Shown: positions 45,740 to 59,768 of the stretch, in pieces
Position numbering within the stretch: position 1 is the stretch's first letter
Layout of the letters: every line of letters starts with the position of its first letter
Assembly: GCA_028023455.1 (NCBI GenBank)
Contig: JAQFVV010000355.1
Location: 624,001-688,000 of the forward strand
From: Epiperipatus broadwayi
Taxonomy: Eukaryota; Onychophora; Udeonychophora; Euonychophora; Peripatidae
Length of the DNA: 64,000 nucleotides
Direction: 5' to 3'
The notes under the pieces: generated by a model
Database searches by the model: none
What the model was told of the DNA's origin: nothing
The model's input: the letters and a program-made list of their open reading frames with translations, nothing else
Translations under genes and position numbers: made by a program

Positions 45740-46795
45740 ATGTAAGTTTGAGAATTGTAGAAATATTAACAAAAACTTTTTGTAAATTTTAAATAAACAC
45801 CTAAATAAAAAAGACGCGATCTAATGCAAATCTGGTATTAATGGCGCTGCACTTTTACATGCATTTGGTAATTTTAAAAACGTACTGCATATTGCAAAAT
45901 TGATTTAAAAAATTATTTCAAATTATTTACACATTAAAAACATAATGTAGAAATATTAACAAAAAGTTTTTGTAAATTTAAAATAAATAAAACACTTTAC
46001 CCGAATTAATGCGAATCTGGCATTAATGGCGTCCTTGTTATCACATGCATTTGGTAATGTATATTCCAAATTTGTTTTAAAAAATTATTGAAAATTATTT
46101 ACACATTAAATGTAATTCAATGTAAGTTTGAGAATTGTAGAAATATTAACAAATATTTTTTGTAAATAAGTTTGAGAATTGTAGAAATATTAACAAAAAC
46201 TTTTTATAAATTTTAAATAAACACCTAAATAAAAAGGATGCGATCTAATGCAAATCTGGTATTAATGACGTCCAGAAAACACCGCACTTTTACATGCATT
46301 TGGTAATTTTTAAAACGTACTGCATATTGCAAAATTGATTTAAAAAATTATTTCAAATTATTTACACATTAAAAATGTAATGTAGAAATATTAACAAAAA
46401 GTTTTTGTAAATTTAAAATAAATAAAACACTTTACCTGAATTAATTACACATTAAACGTAATTCAATGTAAGTTTCAGAATTGTAGAAATATTAACTAAA
46501 AATTTTTGTAAATTTAAAATAAACAGATAAATAAAAAACACTTTACCAGAGAATAAATTATTTACACATTAAACGTAATTCAATGTAAGTTTCAGAATTG
46601 TAGAAATATTAACAAAAACTTTTTGTAAATTTAAAATAAACAGATAAATAAAAACACTTTACCGGAGAATAAATTATTTACACATTAAACGTAATTCAAT
46701 GTAAGTTTGAGAATTGTAGAAATATTAACAAAAAATTTTTGTAAATTTAAAATAAACAGATAAATAAAACACTTTACCTGAATTAACAGCTCAAA
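45740..46795. repeat. irregular tandem array inside the TIR element
   Basis: The word 'gtagaaatattaac' followed by a T run and 'gtaaatttaaaataaa' occurs eight times (about 45757, 45945, 46137, 46178, 46382, 46483, 46600 and 46718). The last units are spaced about 117 bp, while earlier ones form a larger unit of about 375 bp. 'cgtaattcaatgtaagttt' marks many units. It shows repeated unequal amplification inside a transposon and has no coding content. Confidence 0.85.
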
Positions 46796-47175
46796 AAAGT
46801 AACTGTGATGCCGTGGATAGCAAAATCGCAATAGACAGAAAAATCAAAAAATTTCCCAAACCTCACTATGAATTTTAAATCTCGCAGGTGAAAAAAAAAA
46901 ATTGACTCTCTGATGGATTAATCACGCCAGTCACTTGGTTACCATGACAATGTTGTCATGCAAAAAATGTCGATGTCTACCGGAAGGGAAATCGGTAAGT
47001 CAAAAATGTCATTGGTTGAATTATACACAAGTACCGAATGTTCTAGCTCCTCACTGAATTGAGCCATAAGCTCAAAAACATTTGGTCTAGGGATAAAAGT
47101 ATTTCGGAGAGAGATTTTAAATATTTTCTCTTACTACACTTATCAATTAAGAGCTTGTTTGAGCTATTGTAAATA

Positions 47176-47945
47176 TAAGCTTATAAAAGCAATGTCACAT
47201 TATATATGACTTGCTTTATTGATAAGTCTAATTTACTGTATATTCTGTTCTTTTTAAAAGCTTATATTTCATTAAAAATATTTACTGAATATCACACTAC
47301 ATATTTTAAACTCATTAGGTGTTAAAAGGTATTTTTTTAACAATCAGCTTTAAATAGATAATTTCAGAACAAAGGATCTCTAACAAACCTTAAAAAAATA
47401 AAAATAAAAACAATTATGAAGAAGAAATTACCAAGCTTTCTGATTTTCAAAAGGTAAGGATTTGGAATAATTTCTCACCTTATTTTAATAGCCATAAGTA
47501 TGATTCACTTATTTATCAATAGTACTGGCTATTTAAAAAAAAAAAACTGGCAAAATTTTCATAAAAATATTAGTCGAGATTAAGTATGGTAAATGACTGT
47601 GAAAACAATTGCATCACGAAATTTTTTATACATATGATTGCTATTTGTGGTGGATAAAAAAACAATTATTATGGATAATAATGTATTGTTAATAATTACA
47701 TAGTATAAAAAAATATCTAATTTTAAAAATTGAATATTTTTGTTTTTCATCTTTTTTAACATTATCTCTCTCTCTCTCTATATATATATATTATCGTGGA
47801 AAAAATAAACGCAAAAATGAACTTCAAAAAATATTTTAACAACATTTATATATTTAAACAAATTTATAATTGTAATAATTCTATTATTTAAAAAAAAATT
47901 GCAATGGAGTGGTTTAAATTTTAAATCAAAGAAATTTTTACTTAC
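47176..47945. other. AT-rich intron DNA next to exon A
   Basis: No feature beyond a (CT)n(TA)n run at about 47767-47792. Confidence 0.4.
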
Positions 47946-48184
47946 ATATCACCAAAACAAGGTCGAGAAAAACTTTTCTTTTTTATCTCCTTAATATTTG
48001 CGTGTTTCAGCATTGATTTTAATGGTTCACGACGAGGATCTACAGATACAGGTGAAATTTTAGGAATACTTGGTGGAGGTGGTGGTGGTGATGTAATTAT
48101 ATAGTCACTATTTTCTGGCACAGTCACTGAATTAGAATGTGAGAATCGCTTCATATAGTTTGATTCATTAGAATTTATATTTGG
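47946..48184 (-). CDS. USH1C: harmonin-like exon A: proline-rich linker
   Basis: The exon is 239 nt, with acceptor 'tatgttttag|CCAAAT' and donor 'GGTGATAT|gtaagt'. Frame phase 0 is open throughout and encodes 79 residues plus two bases: 'PNINSNESNYMKRFSHSNS', 'VTVPENSDYIIT', then 'SPPPPPPSIPKISPVSVDPR', 'REPLKSMLKHANIKEIKKK' and 'SFSRPCFGD'. The two leftover bases AT are completed to Ile by exon B, where no other frame is open. Proline-rich and basic linkers occur between PDZ2 and PDZ3 in harmonin isoforms, but this sequence itself is not conserved. Assignment therefore depends on strand, phase and position. It may be alternatively spliced. Confidence 0.7.
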
Positions 48185-48440
48185 CTAAAACATACAAAGA
48201 AATAAATATTATTACAGTCATAAATATTACAAAATAAAAAAAAGTGTGCATCTATATTTGTGTGTGTGTATGTATGTATGTACAATTATAGGAATTCACA
48301 ACAATGTGTATTTTTCATTTAAATAGATTACCAACTCTAATATACATATGTGTGTATCTGTATGAATATTAAAATAATAGGAAATTTCATGTATGTTTCA
48401 AGCTTGATATTGGAGAGTGTTTGCATTAACGTTACCAAGT
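48185..48440. other. intron DNA upstream of exon A
   Basis: AT-rich DNA with a short (TG/TA) stretch at 48260-48285; nothing else is supported. Confidence 0.4.
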
Positions 48441-50240
48441 TTAGAACTTCGGAGTGAGTTTGATGACGACATTTAATTTAGGTACTTACAATTACAGATC
48501 ACTTTCAAGTGAAGGAAAATTACAAGAATTGGAAGAAAAATTATCTCATATGAAGTGGGACATTATTGGATTTTGAGAAATTAGAAGAAAAGGTGAAAAG
48601 ACAATTGATTTAAAAAGTGGGCATGTATTCTAGTACAAAGGCACAAATATTGGAAATGCAAATGGAGTAGGATTTATTATAAATAAAATGTGGAATATTG
48701 GACAGAGTGGCACCATTAGTTATTCAACTTAATAGCAGATATCGAATGCAGATAATTCATGATGAAGTAGTAGAAGATTTTTATATGGATGTACAAAAGC
48801 TTTTGATCAGACTAAACAACATTTTAACATAGCTATGGGGGACTTTAATGCTGGAATTGGTAAACAAATGAAAGATGAAAGTGCTGTATGTCAATTTGGT
48901 TATGGTAATAGAAATGAGAGTGTCCATAGACTTGTGGAGTTTTCAGAAAAAGAAAAACTTTATATTATGAATTCTTTTTTTTAAAAAAAGGTTAAAATGA
49001 GAAGGACATTGTAGCACATAAATGAAGGCACAGCAGAATTGGATTATATTTTGACTAACAGAAAATACATATTTTAAGATTATAATGTCATTAATAAATT
49101 CAAAACAGTAAGTGATCATTCCCATGATCATTGATTAGTAAGATGTAAGACAACTATTAATGTTATTAATGCAAAACTAGAGAGACAAAAAATATTAAGA
49201 AAAACACTATTTATAGTTGATATTCCTAAACTACAGAAACATTCTAATTAATTTAAATTAAAACTTGAAAATCATTTCCAAGTATAGATTTTGAACATGA
49301 TGTAGATTTGAATGATATTAATAGAAAAATAACTGATAAACACTTTTAAAAACTGCAGCAAAGATAGCTGGTAGAAAAAGCAGCAATTGACCAATAAAAT
49401 TTCTACTGAGACTAGAGAATTTATGAAAAATAGAAGAAATATAAAGATATATAAAAATGATAAATTAAAAAGGATTGAATATCTTGAAATTTTGTAAAAT
49501 AGTGAGAAAAAAATTGATAATTATATAAGAAAATATAATTGTGAATTAGCAAAAAAAGCTGTAGAAGATAATAAAAGTCTCAAGAGTGTAAAACAGCATT
49601 TTTGTATTGGTAGGAAACTTCTATATGCATATAAGAAAAAAAATAAATTATTGCTAAAAAGAGAGATGACATCATGAAATGGGTAGATGAGTTCTATCAA
49701 AAATTATATAATAATAAAAAACAAGTATCTCTTATATTTATTATATCTTCTGAATTGCCCAGGATGTTAAGCAGGGAAGTAAGACATGCAATAAAATTTA
49801 TGAAGAAGAGAAAAGCTCCAAGTAATGATGGAATTATAATTGAATATATTGAAAGAAATGGGTGAAAAAATTGAAAAAAAATTGGCAATGTTATATACCA
49901 AATGTCTAAATGATAAAAATGTACCACATGACTGGAAGAATGCAGTATTTAGAGAACATCAAATTTCAATTCACCAAAAAAACATGCTGGATTTAAAAAT
50001 CATTTTAGTACAGTTAGATTATTTCCAAATATTAAAAGATGTTATAGAAAGAACAAGTGAATATGAGTTGCTATTATGCTTTGGATTTCTAGATTATGAA
50101 AAGGTGCTTAATTCTATAAGTATTTCTTCAGTGATTAAATAAATGGATCATGAAAGTATGGACCCAGAATATTTATAAAAATTCAGCAGCAACAATTAGA
50201 TTACATAATGATACTAGAAAGGTTAACATTAAGAAAGTCA
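48440..50240 (+). pseudogene. decayed RTE-type LINE: endonuclease and start of RT
   Basis: In shifting frames the plus strand reads 'TYNYRSLSSEGKLQELEEKL', 'SHMKWDIIGF', 'EIRRKGEKTIDLKSGH', 'ANGVGFIINKMWN', then 'FNIAMGDFNAGIGKQMKDES', 'FGYGNRNESVHRLVEFSEKE', 'KLYIMNSFF', 'ELDYILTNRKYIF' and 'VINKFKTVSDH'. These are APE endonuclease motifs in order: N-terminal 'YN.RSL', 'E.RRKG', 'MGDFNA.IG' and 'SDH'. RT begins with 'EVRHAIKFMKKRKAPSNDGI' and 'PHDWKNAV' (49740-49950), and 'LLLCFGFLDYEKVLNS' matches RT motif A. Stops and indels are frequent. A family B palindrome interrupts the element at about 50245. Confidence 0.8.
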
Positions 50241-50244
50241 TAAT

Positions 50245-51400
50245 ATAGGGTGACTCCATAACTCCATAGCCACCACTATCCTATTAGGCAGGATTGGTGC
50301 TAAACCACTAAACATCACATGATCACCATCTCTTATGCTAGCACATAACTATTATTAAACAAGCAAAATTCTCCATACAGTAATGCCATCCTGTCTCAAC
50401 CAAAGTAATCAATGGATGCCAGAAGGCTTGTTCATGAAATCCCCATCTAGTGCTTACTCATCCAATATCCCCAGACTAGTTTCTGGCTTGTGGCCTTTGG
50501 CAGTGAGGAACCTTGGATCTGAAAGCACTGCACCTAGATCTTAGGATATAATTTACTCCTCCAGCAACCACCTTTTATCTCTGCATAACTACAAAACTAT
50601 GAGAATAAAATTGAAAACACAATAATATTTTCAATCTAAGCTCAATAGCTTATATACTCATATGGGTCTGAACTCAGTTCAACACCCATACATTTTGGTG
50701 ACTTTGGCTTTTTAATGACCATAGTCACCACTATTTTATTAAGCAGGATTGTTGTTAAACCACTAACATCACATGATCACCATCTCTTAAGCTAGCACTA
50801 GATGGGGATTTTTATGTACAAGCCTTCTGGCATCCATTGATTACTCTGGATGGCACAGGGTGGCATTACTTTATGGAGAATTTTGCTTGTTTAATAACAG
50901 TTATGTGCTAGCATAAGAGATGGTGATCTTGTGATGTTTAGTGGCTTAATACCAATCCTGCTTAATAGGATAGTGGTGGCTATGGTTTTTAAAGACCAAA
51001 GACACCAAAATGTATGGGTGCTGAACTGTGTTCAGACCCATATGACTATATAAGCTATTGAGCTTAGATTGGAACTATTATGTTTTCAATTTCATTCTCA
51101 TAGTTTTGTAGTTAAGTAGAGATAAAAGGTGGCTGCTGGAGGATTGCATTAGATCCTAAGATCTAAGTGCAGTGCTCTCAGATCCAAGGCTCCTCACTGA
51201 CAAAGGCCACAAGCCAGAAACTGGTCTGGGGATATTGGATGAGTAGGCACTAGATGGGGATTTTATACACAAGACTTCTGGCATCCATTGATTACTCTGG
51301 TTAGCACAGGGTGGCATTACTGTATGGAGTTTTGCCTGTTTAATAACAGTTATATGCTGGCATAAGAGATGGTGATCATGTGATGTTTAGTGGTTTAAAA
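50245..51400. repeat. foldback family B palindrome inserted in the RTE LINE
   Basis: The ends are inverted: 'taaaccactaaacatcacat' with 'gatcaccatctcttatgc' near 50295-50340 pairs with 'gcataagagatggtgatcat' and 'gtgatgtttagtggttta' at 51360-51397. The left half (50250-50900) and right half (50905-51400) are reverse complements through 'ccccagactagtttctggct', 'ttagatcttaggatctaatg' and 'acccatacattttggtg'. Two internal TIR copies near 50760 and 50935 show that it is a compound of at least two units. There is no coding. This is the best-preserved member of the family in the window. Confidence 0.8.
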
Positions 51401-51945
51401 TTAAACTTGGTTGGAGATCTTTTGATAGAAATAACTTAATACTAAAAGAAAATATGCATTTCTGTTTGAAAAGAAAGGTTTTTAATAAATATTTTTTACC
51501 AGTTTTACTTGTTGATCAAAGACTTGGACACTTAATAGACAAGAAATACAGAGACTTCAGATCACTCAAAGAACTATGAAGAAATGCATGTTAGGAGTAA
51601 CAAGAAGAAATTGAAAATGGAATACAGGGGCAAGAGAACAAACAGGGGTCACTAATTGTTGAAATAATTAAAAGACTGAAGTGAACTTGGACTGGACATA
51701 TTTCTAGAAGAAATGATAATAGATGGGCAATTGAAATATTAAACTGGATTCCAAGAGATTGTAAAAGATCCAGAAATAGACCACATGTGAAATGGATGGA
51801 TGAATAAAAAAATATATAGGAATGATGATGTGGAGACAGAGATTAGAGATCAGAGAAGATGGATTGAACTTGGAAAAACTGGATTGATTATGGTTTATGA
51901 TTCTTATGGTGATGTATAAGAGTCATATGATAATAAAAATAAAAA
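51400..51945 (+). pseudogene. decayed RTE-type LINE: C-terminal end
   Basis: After the palindrome the RTE frame resumes: 'YRDFRSLKEL', 'IIKRLK' then 'TWTGHISRRNDNRWAIEILN', 'WIPRDCKRSRNRPHVKWMDE' and 'DQRRWIELGKT', ending 'LIMVYDSYGDV' with a stop near 51919. The pattern 'W.GHI.RR.D.RW...IL.W.PR..KR...RP..RW.D' is the conserved C-terminal region of RTE-type ORFs. The short tail 'tgataataaaaataaaaagg' probably marks the 3' end. Together with 48440-50240 it forms one element of about 2.3 kb once the insertion is removed. Confidence 0.8.
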
Positions 51946-52890
51946 GGTGTTTGATATTCATGACATGGTATTTCATTACTGCTTTATAATTAAGTCTTAG
52001 TAAAAATGTGACTTTCAAAACTTATAACAAAGCAATGACATCTTTTATTATTTTTAAATAGCTGTAAGACTCAAAATGTCTTAGTTTTTTATACACCTAT
52101 AGTTTAACTTCACTGTGTTCATGTAATATTTGTGTGGATGGCATTCCAAACAATAATATATATATACGATAGATAAGGAACCTCCGAAATAATACCAAAA
52201 TAAAACAATCAAAATGTACAAAAGAAATTATATTCTATAAAAACTATACAGACAGATGAACTTTAAAAAAATAAAATAAAAACAATGACTAATAATTATC
52301 AACTTTTACAAATAACTAATAATTTGGACATAAAGCTTATTTGCTTTTTTTTTTTTTTACAAACAATAATTATTGTAATGACATTACAGGCCAAGTAAAG
52401 ATGCAGGAAAATAGCAGATCTTCTGTATTTTAACAAAATATTACGTCTACTTTAAAGAAATTAAAATCTAAAATAACGTAGCGCATTAAGAAGACACAAA
52501 AGTTGAATTATATTAGTTTTTTGTGTTGCCAGATTTATAATTATTAAAATGTTAACATAGAAGAACGGAAGTTCCCAGTGTAATGTACATATAATCACAT
52601 ATCAAATAAAAATTTTAATTAATCTTATTCATGCAGAGTCACTAATCTATTTTATTAAAATTATCTTTAATTAATACACTTTTTTTTAAATAGGAACTTA
52701 TTTTATTAAATCAATATCTGACAAATAGTTAAGAAATATTATACTGTTGATCCAATTAGCGCTTAACACAGTTCGTCACTCAGATAACAATCTTTCAGTT
52801 TTAAGAATATAGTATTATTAATATCACGATATATTTTGTAAAGCAAATTAAAGCTTGAAAATAAAACCCTAAAATTATAGGTTAAAAAGA
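51946..52890. other. AT-rich DNA, no feature seen
   Basis: No exon, repeat family member or RNA gene was recognised. There is a T-tract at 52345-52358. Confidence 0.4.
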
Positions 52891-52894
52891 GTAA

Positions 52895-53056
52895 TATATA
52901 GGGGGTTTGAAGTCACACTTTCACATGACCTCAACCATCGATGCTATCTCATACAGCTGATACACTTGATCACATACATGTCAAAAAGATAAATAATCAC
53001 CAATATACGTGTTTTGTGCAAAACCAGCACTCATCAGTTGGTTCAGATTATCATCT

Positions 53057-53107
<51 letters not shown>

Positions 53108-53210
53108 CAATCAAAGCTCAGCTATATTAAGATAGCCAACCTTCAAACTTTAATGGATAGGCTTCAAACCACTCCACCCCACAACTCTTCAGCCATCCAC
53201 TTCATTGTTA
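52895..53210. repeat. foldback family A, left-half copy with (CA)n(TA)n run
   Basis: It starts 'ggggtttgaagtcacacttt' and continues 'tctcatacagctgatacact', 'aaataatcaccaatatacgt', 'accagcactcatcagttggt', 'attatcatctcc', then a (CA)n(TA)n microsatellite (53060-53106), 'attaagatagccaacctt' and 'ttcagccatccacttcattg'. This is the standard left-arm order. The microsatellite has expanded at the place where other copies read 'cacacatatata'. Confidence 0.75.
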
Positions 53211-53648
53211 AAAAAAGTAGAAAAAAAGATTATTGTTTATTCCAGTAAGCTGAAAGAATCAAAGAATATGTTGCTATTAATATAAAAGGTAGGTTAGTGG
53301 GGTGCAAAAAAAAACCCAAATGTACTTGATATTAATTTATAATATTTCTATTAATGAATATTAAAATGATTCACGGAAGAAACACATATTTTATTATGCT
53401 AAAAATGTGATGAAGTATGTATTTATTTCTCAAGTGAGTTCAAGATTTGAATAGCGATGTAGTTCTTTCTTTGAATGCCATTCTCTCTATACTAATATTT
53501 CTAAATCAATAAAAAATTAAAATATATTAAATACAAATTACATACCAATAAAAATATGAAAACATAAATTGTAGATTATGGTAGTACATAATATAACACA
53601 TGTACACATATGCTTATATACATATAAATAGGAAAAAACAATACATAC
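53211..53648. other. AT-rich DNA, no feature seen
   Basis: Nothing supported. Confidence 0.35.
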
Positions 53649-53681
53649 AGCAGAGATTGAGTACCACTTTTGAGCAAGTTG
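53649..53681 (-). CDS. possible harmonin-like micro-exon
   Basis: On the minus strand a good pyrimidine-rich acceptor, 'tttcctgctgctcag', is followed by 33 nt encoding 'QLAQKWYSISA' and then 'gtatgt'. Phase 0 at both ends would be compatible with exon A, which begins in phase 0. 'QLAQKW' loosely resembles the end of the harmonin coiled coil, but 11 residues are too few to decide. It could be a chance splice-like arrangement. Confidence 0.25.
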
Positions 53682-53904
53682 CTGAGCAGCAGGAAACAAA
53701 AAAAATGTAGAAAACATTACAAATAATAATAACAATAATACACAACCACTACAGTAAAGTAGAAAAAAAGGGTACTGTTCTATTAGCTCATGTCAGCCAC
53801 TTGGTGGTGTTGATGCTATGCAAAAACACAGAAATATAACATTACTGGGCTGCCAGCATAAAAATTAATTTTAAATATCTTTATATATTTATGTATGTTA
53901 GTGC

Positions 53905-53986
53905 ATCTACAAAAGCAACAAGTTTGTTTATATATATATATATATATATATATAAACAAACTTGTTGCTTTATATATATATATATA

Positions 53987-54021
<35 letters not shown>

Positions 54022-54124
54022 GTTTCCAACCAGTAACCACCTAAACATTCACAGTAAATATAGCAACCAATATCTCTAACTGCTGTCAAGGCAACCTTCA
54101 CACCTTTTAATAGCAAGAATGGAA

Positions 54125-54156
<32 letters not shown>

Positions 54157-54186
54157 TATATAATATATCTATCATCCATATATCTC

Positions 54187-54226
<40 letters not shown>

Positions 54227-54235
54227 GAGAAGAAT
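53905..54235. repeat. (TA)n-centred palindromes
   Basis: One palindrome (53909-53967) reads 'caacaagtttgtttata' into a (TA)n run and back out as 'tataaacaaacttgttg'. Further (TA)n runs follow at 53975-54018 and 54125-54152. A second palindrome (about 54178-54240) has 'atctcatttata' and 'tataaatgaga' arms around (TA)n. These would extrude as cruciforms and are typical of (TA)n-target insertions or expansions. No gene. Confidence 0.85.
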
Positions 54236-57389
<3,154 letters not shown>

Positions 57390-57538
57390 TCAATTCAATT
57401 CAATTCATTTATTTAAGTGCTAAACAACAGCATAAAGCCAATTACAGCTTGCACATACAATAAAAGTGAAAATAAAACATATAACATAAAATGAAAATAT
57501 AAATGTATACATAATAAAGTAAAATTTAAAAGACAAAA
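57390..57538 (-). other. LINE 3' untranslated region and (GAATT)n tail
   Basis: On the minus strand the ORF2 stop is followed by about 130 nt containing 'ctgtaattggctttatgctg' and 'ttgtttagcacttaaataaa', then 'tgaattgaattgaattgaatt' running directly into (ATT)n. Short tandem 3' tails instead of poly(A) are usual in CR1/Jockey-type LINEs and guide target-primed reverse transcription. The tail's overlap with ATT may explain the choice of a (TAA)n target (inference). Confidence 0.75.
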
Positions 57539-58951
57539 TCAAACTTCACATTTCAGTTTAACAAGTTTACAAAATTTCTTATAATCAATGTCACACAGAT
57601 TAAGGTTACTCCCAATTTGATTATATAAAGAGGGTAACCTAAATAAAGGAGAAAATTTAAGAATATTAGAATGGCATGTTTGAATCTGATATACACAAGT
57701 AGACCTAGTATCATAATTCAAAGACCTAACTGAGATAGTTGAAACTATATCTGATAAAATAACCTGTTTATTAACAATTTTATAAAAATATTTAAAATCC
57801 CTAATCTTTCGTCTAGATGAAAGATTAATCATTTTACCCTCCCAAGAAACATATTTGAAAAACTTCTTTGAAATAGACTGCAACAAGTTACATCCTTGCA
57901 AAGAACTAGGGTTCCAAATTATTGAACCATATTCAATAATAGGAAGAACCAATGAAAAAAACAATTTCCGTTTAGTATCATTACTGAACTGATAACCATG
58001 TCTAAGAATGGCACCCATAACCTTAAAAGCTTTACCAACAATCATTTCAAAATGAGGAATAAAAGATCCATTACAAGAAAACATAATTCCAAGATCTTTT
58101 TGGCATTTAACTGAAATAATTTTATGAGAATTGATATAATAATAAAACTGTAAAACTTCAGATTTTTTGGAATAAGACATAAAGGAACATTTATCAAAAT
58201 TAACTGTCATATTATTTGACTGACACCAAGCACTAAAGTTATCAATATCCTTCTGAAGGAGAACACAATCGTTCACTGATACAATTCTTCTAAAAATCTT
58301 ACAGTCATCAGCATAGCTTAACAGAAAAGAATATCTCAAGCAATCATTAAGATCATTAATGTAAACATTAAACAGCATGGGTGCTAAAATACTACCCTGT
58401 GGAACACCTAAATTGCATTCAAAATTAAATGAAACTTTATTATTGAATTTAATATATGCTGTACGACTACATAGAAATGATTGAAACCAATATACAAGTT
58501 TATTAGAGAAACCTATTTTATGTAATTTATGAAGTAAAACACTGTGATCAACTTTATCAAAGGCTTTTGACAAATCAAAATAAATAACATCTAGTCTTTG
58601 ACGATCTTCAATAGCATGAGCTATATGATCATAAATTGTCAGTAGATTACTATCAATTGATCTATTAGGACTAAAACCATGTTGAGAAGAAGAAATTATC
58701 TTACCCACATCTGAAATAATTTTATTATAAATACATCTCTCAAAAATTCTTGCAATGGTATGCAAAACAGAAATTGGTCTATAATTAGAAACACAATCTC
58801 GATCACCATTTTTGAAGATTGGAACCATTTTAGCACATTTCAAAACACTAGGAAAAGTACTGGAATTAAGAGACAGATTAAAAACAAAGGCAAGAGGTAC
58901 TGCAATAAATTCGGCTAGCCCCTTATAAATAAAAAGAAGGAATATTATCAC
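57539..58951 (-). pseudogene. LINE ORF2, reverse transcriptase part
   Basis: 470 codons. Motifs in order: 'SNYRPISVLHTIARIFERCI' (motif 0/1), 'SQHGFSPNRSIDSNLL' (motif 2), 'DVIYFDLSKAFDKVDHSVLL' (motif A with both Asp positions), 'GVPQGSILAPMLFNVYINDL' (motif B) and 'LSYADDCKIF' (catalytic YADD), followed by the thumb and a C-terminal region ending 'FCKLVKLKCEV'. All catalytic residues are present. The true upstream reading continues from the endonuclease frame (59768-58923); a small indel near 58930 separates them. The initial 'MIIFLLFIYK' is therefore out-of-frame sequence, not a real start. No RNase H was seen. Confidence 0.92.
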
Positions 58952-59768
58952 ATCCTAAACTAGAGTGAGTCTTAAGCCTCCTAATAGCTACAATAACATC
59001 TTCCCTAGAGATATGATCAATTGTACATTTAGCACTAGACAAATTGCCAGGAAATGTAATTTTAGAATCAATTCCATGTTGTGAAAAGTATAACTCTGCA
59101 AAATGTTTAGAAAATTCATCTGCATTTAATGCAGAACCATGAGTCATTTGAACCTTTTTCTTACCCAAGCCTGAATTATTAACAAAATTCCAGAATTCTC
59201 TAGGATTAGAAGAAATATTAATTTCAATTTGTTTTATATACTCTTGTAAATCTCGTTTATAGATATATTTAGCCAATCTTCTAAAATTGATAAAATTATT
59301 ATAATAAATTATATTCTGTGTCTTAAAATAGAGTCTATGATGGTAAGATTTCCTTTTAATAATCTTAATAAGAGTATATGAAAACCACAGAGGATAACCT
59401 TTGTTAAACGATAATTTATTAGGAATATATACATCAATAAAACCATTAAAAATTTTCAAAAAATAATCCAAGCAAAAATTCACATCATTAATTGAGTACA
59501 TATTATTCCAATCAACTTCAGAAAATTTTCTACAAAGATCAACATAATTACCCCTCCCATAATCCCTTTTCACAACATTAAAACAAGTAATTTTAGAATA
59601 ACACATCTTAATATAAAATTCGATAGGTGGATGATGAACATCAATTGGAAAAGAAACAGAGACAAAGTGAAAATTATTAACTATTGACACATTACAAAGA
59701 ACACAATCTAAAGTACGCTGAAAATGATTAACAACAGGGTTATATTGTCGAAGCCCAAAAATGTGCAA
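58923..59768 (-). pseudogene. LINE ORF2, endonuclease C-terminal half and linker
   Basis: 281 codons in the middle frame. It begins in the APE fold with 'FGLRQYNPVVNHFQRTLDCV' (the 'Q.N.v.N...r.LDlv' region) and 'VDVHHPPIEF'-like residues ('IDVHHPPIEF') in the place of the usual SDHxP motif. A basic linker follows ('WFSYTLIKIIKRKSYHHRLY'), then 'SNPREFWNFVNNSG' and 'RRLKTHSSLGCDNIPS', the start of RT. The order and spacing are normal for CR1/Jockey-group ORF2. It overlaps the other two frames at both ends because of single-base-type indels near 59755 and 58930. Confidence 0.88.

Larger units (their letters stand above)
45271..47035. mobile_element. 1.77 kb TIR element with 8-bp target duplication
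   Basis: Perfect 21-bp terminal inverted repeats start GGTACTTGTG (45271-45291 and 47015-47035). They are flanked by the direct repeat GAATGTTC (45263-45270 and 47036-47043). There is no transposase-like ORF. Inside, from the left, are a 194-bp hairpin (45282-45475), a GC-richer patch (45590-45660) and a tandem array (45740-46795). An 8-bp duplication is typical of hAT, P and Merlin superfamilies, but the terminus does not identify one. If the outer C/G is included in the TIR the duplication is read as 6 bp, AATGTT. Confidence 0.8.
45055..47175. mobile_element. foldback element split by a second transposon
   Basis: The outer left arm (45055-45210) pairs with a right arm that is itself interrupted (45232-45270 plus 47044-47175). 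'aatagctcaaacaggctctt' with 'aattgataag' pairs with 'cttatcaattaagagcttgt' and 'ttgagctatt'. 'ctcagtgaggagctagaat' pairs with 'gttctagctcctcactga'. 'cactagatctaaaatattaa' pairs with 'tgatattttagatctagtg' across a loop of about 20 nt. Removing 45271-47043 restores one continuous hairpin of about 350 bp. 'cccagaccaattgttttcca' and 'cagtgaggagc' relate it to foldback family B. Confidence 0.8.
32017..47945. other. 15.9 kb intron filled with transposable elements
   Basis: This intron of the harmonin-like gene holds foldback A copies, an RTE LINE relic, an LTR element with nested insertions, foldback C, a SINE and the composite foldback at 45-47 kb. The parts between (33.06-34.7, 44.5-44.8, 47.2-47.9 kb) are AT-rich and show no gene. 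Confidence 0.65.

Noticed and set aside
45740-46795. CRISPR-like array of repeats and spacers
   Set aside because: Units are long, irregular and AT-rich with no constant repeat/spacer length, in a eukaryotic transposon.
49674-50142. Open frames 49674-49865 and 49840-50142 as separate small genes
   Set aside because: They are neighbouring frames of the decayed RTE reverse transcriptase, not independent genes.
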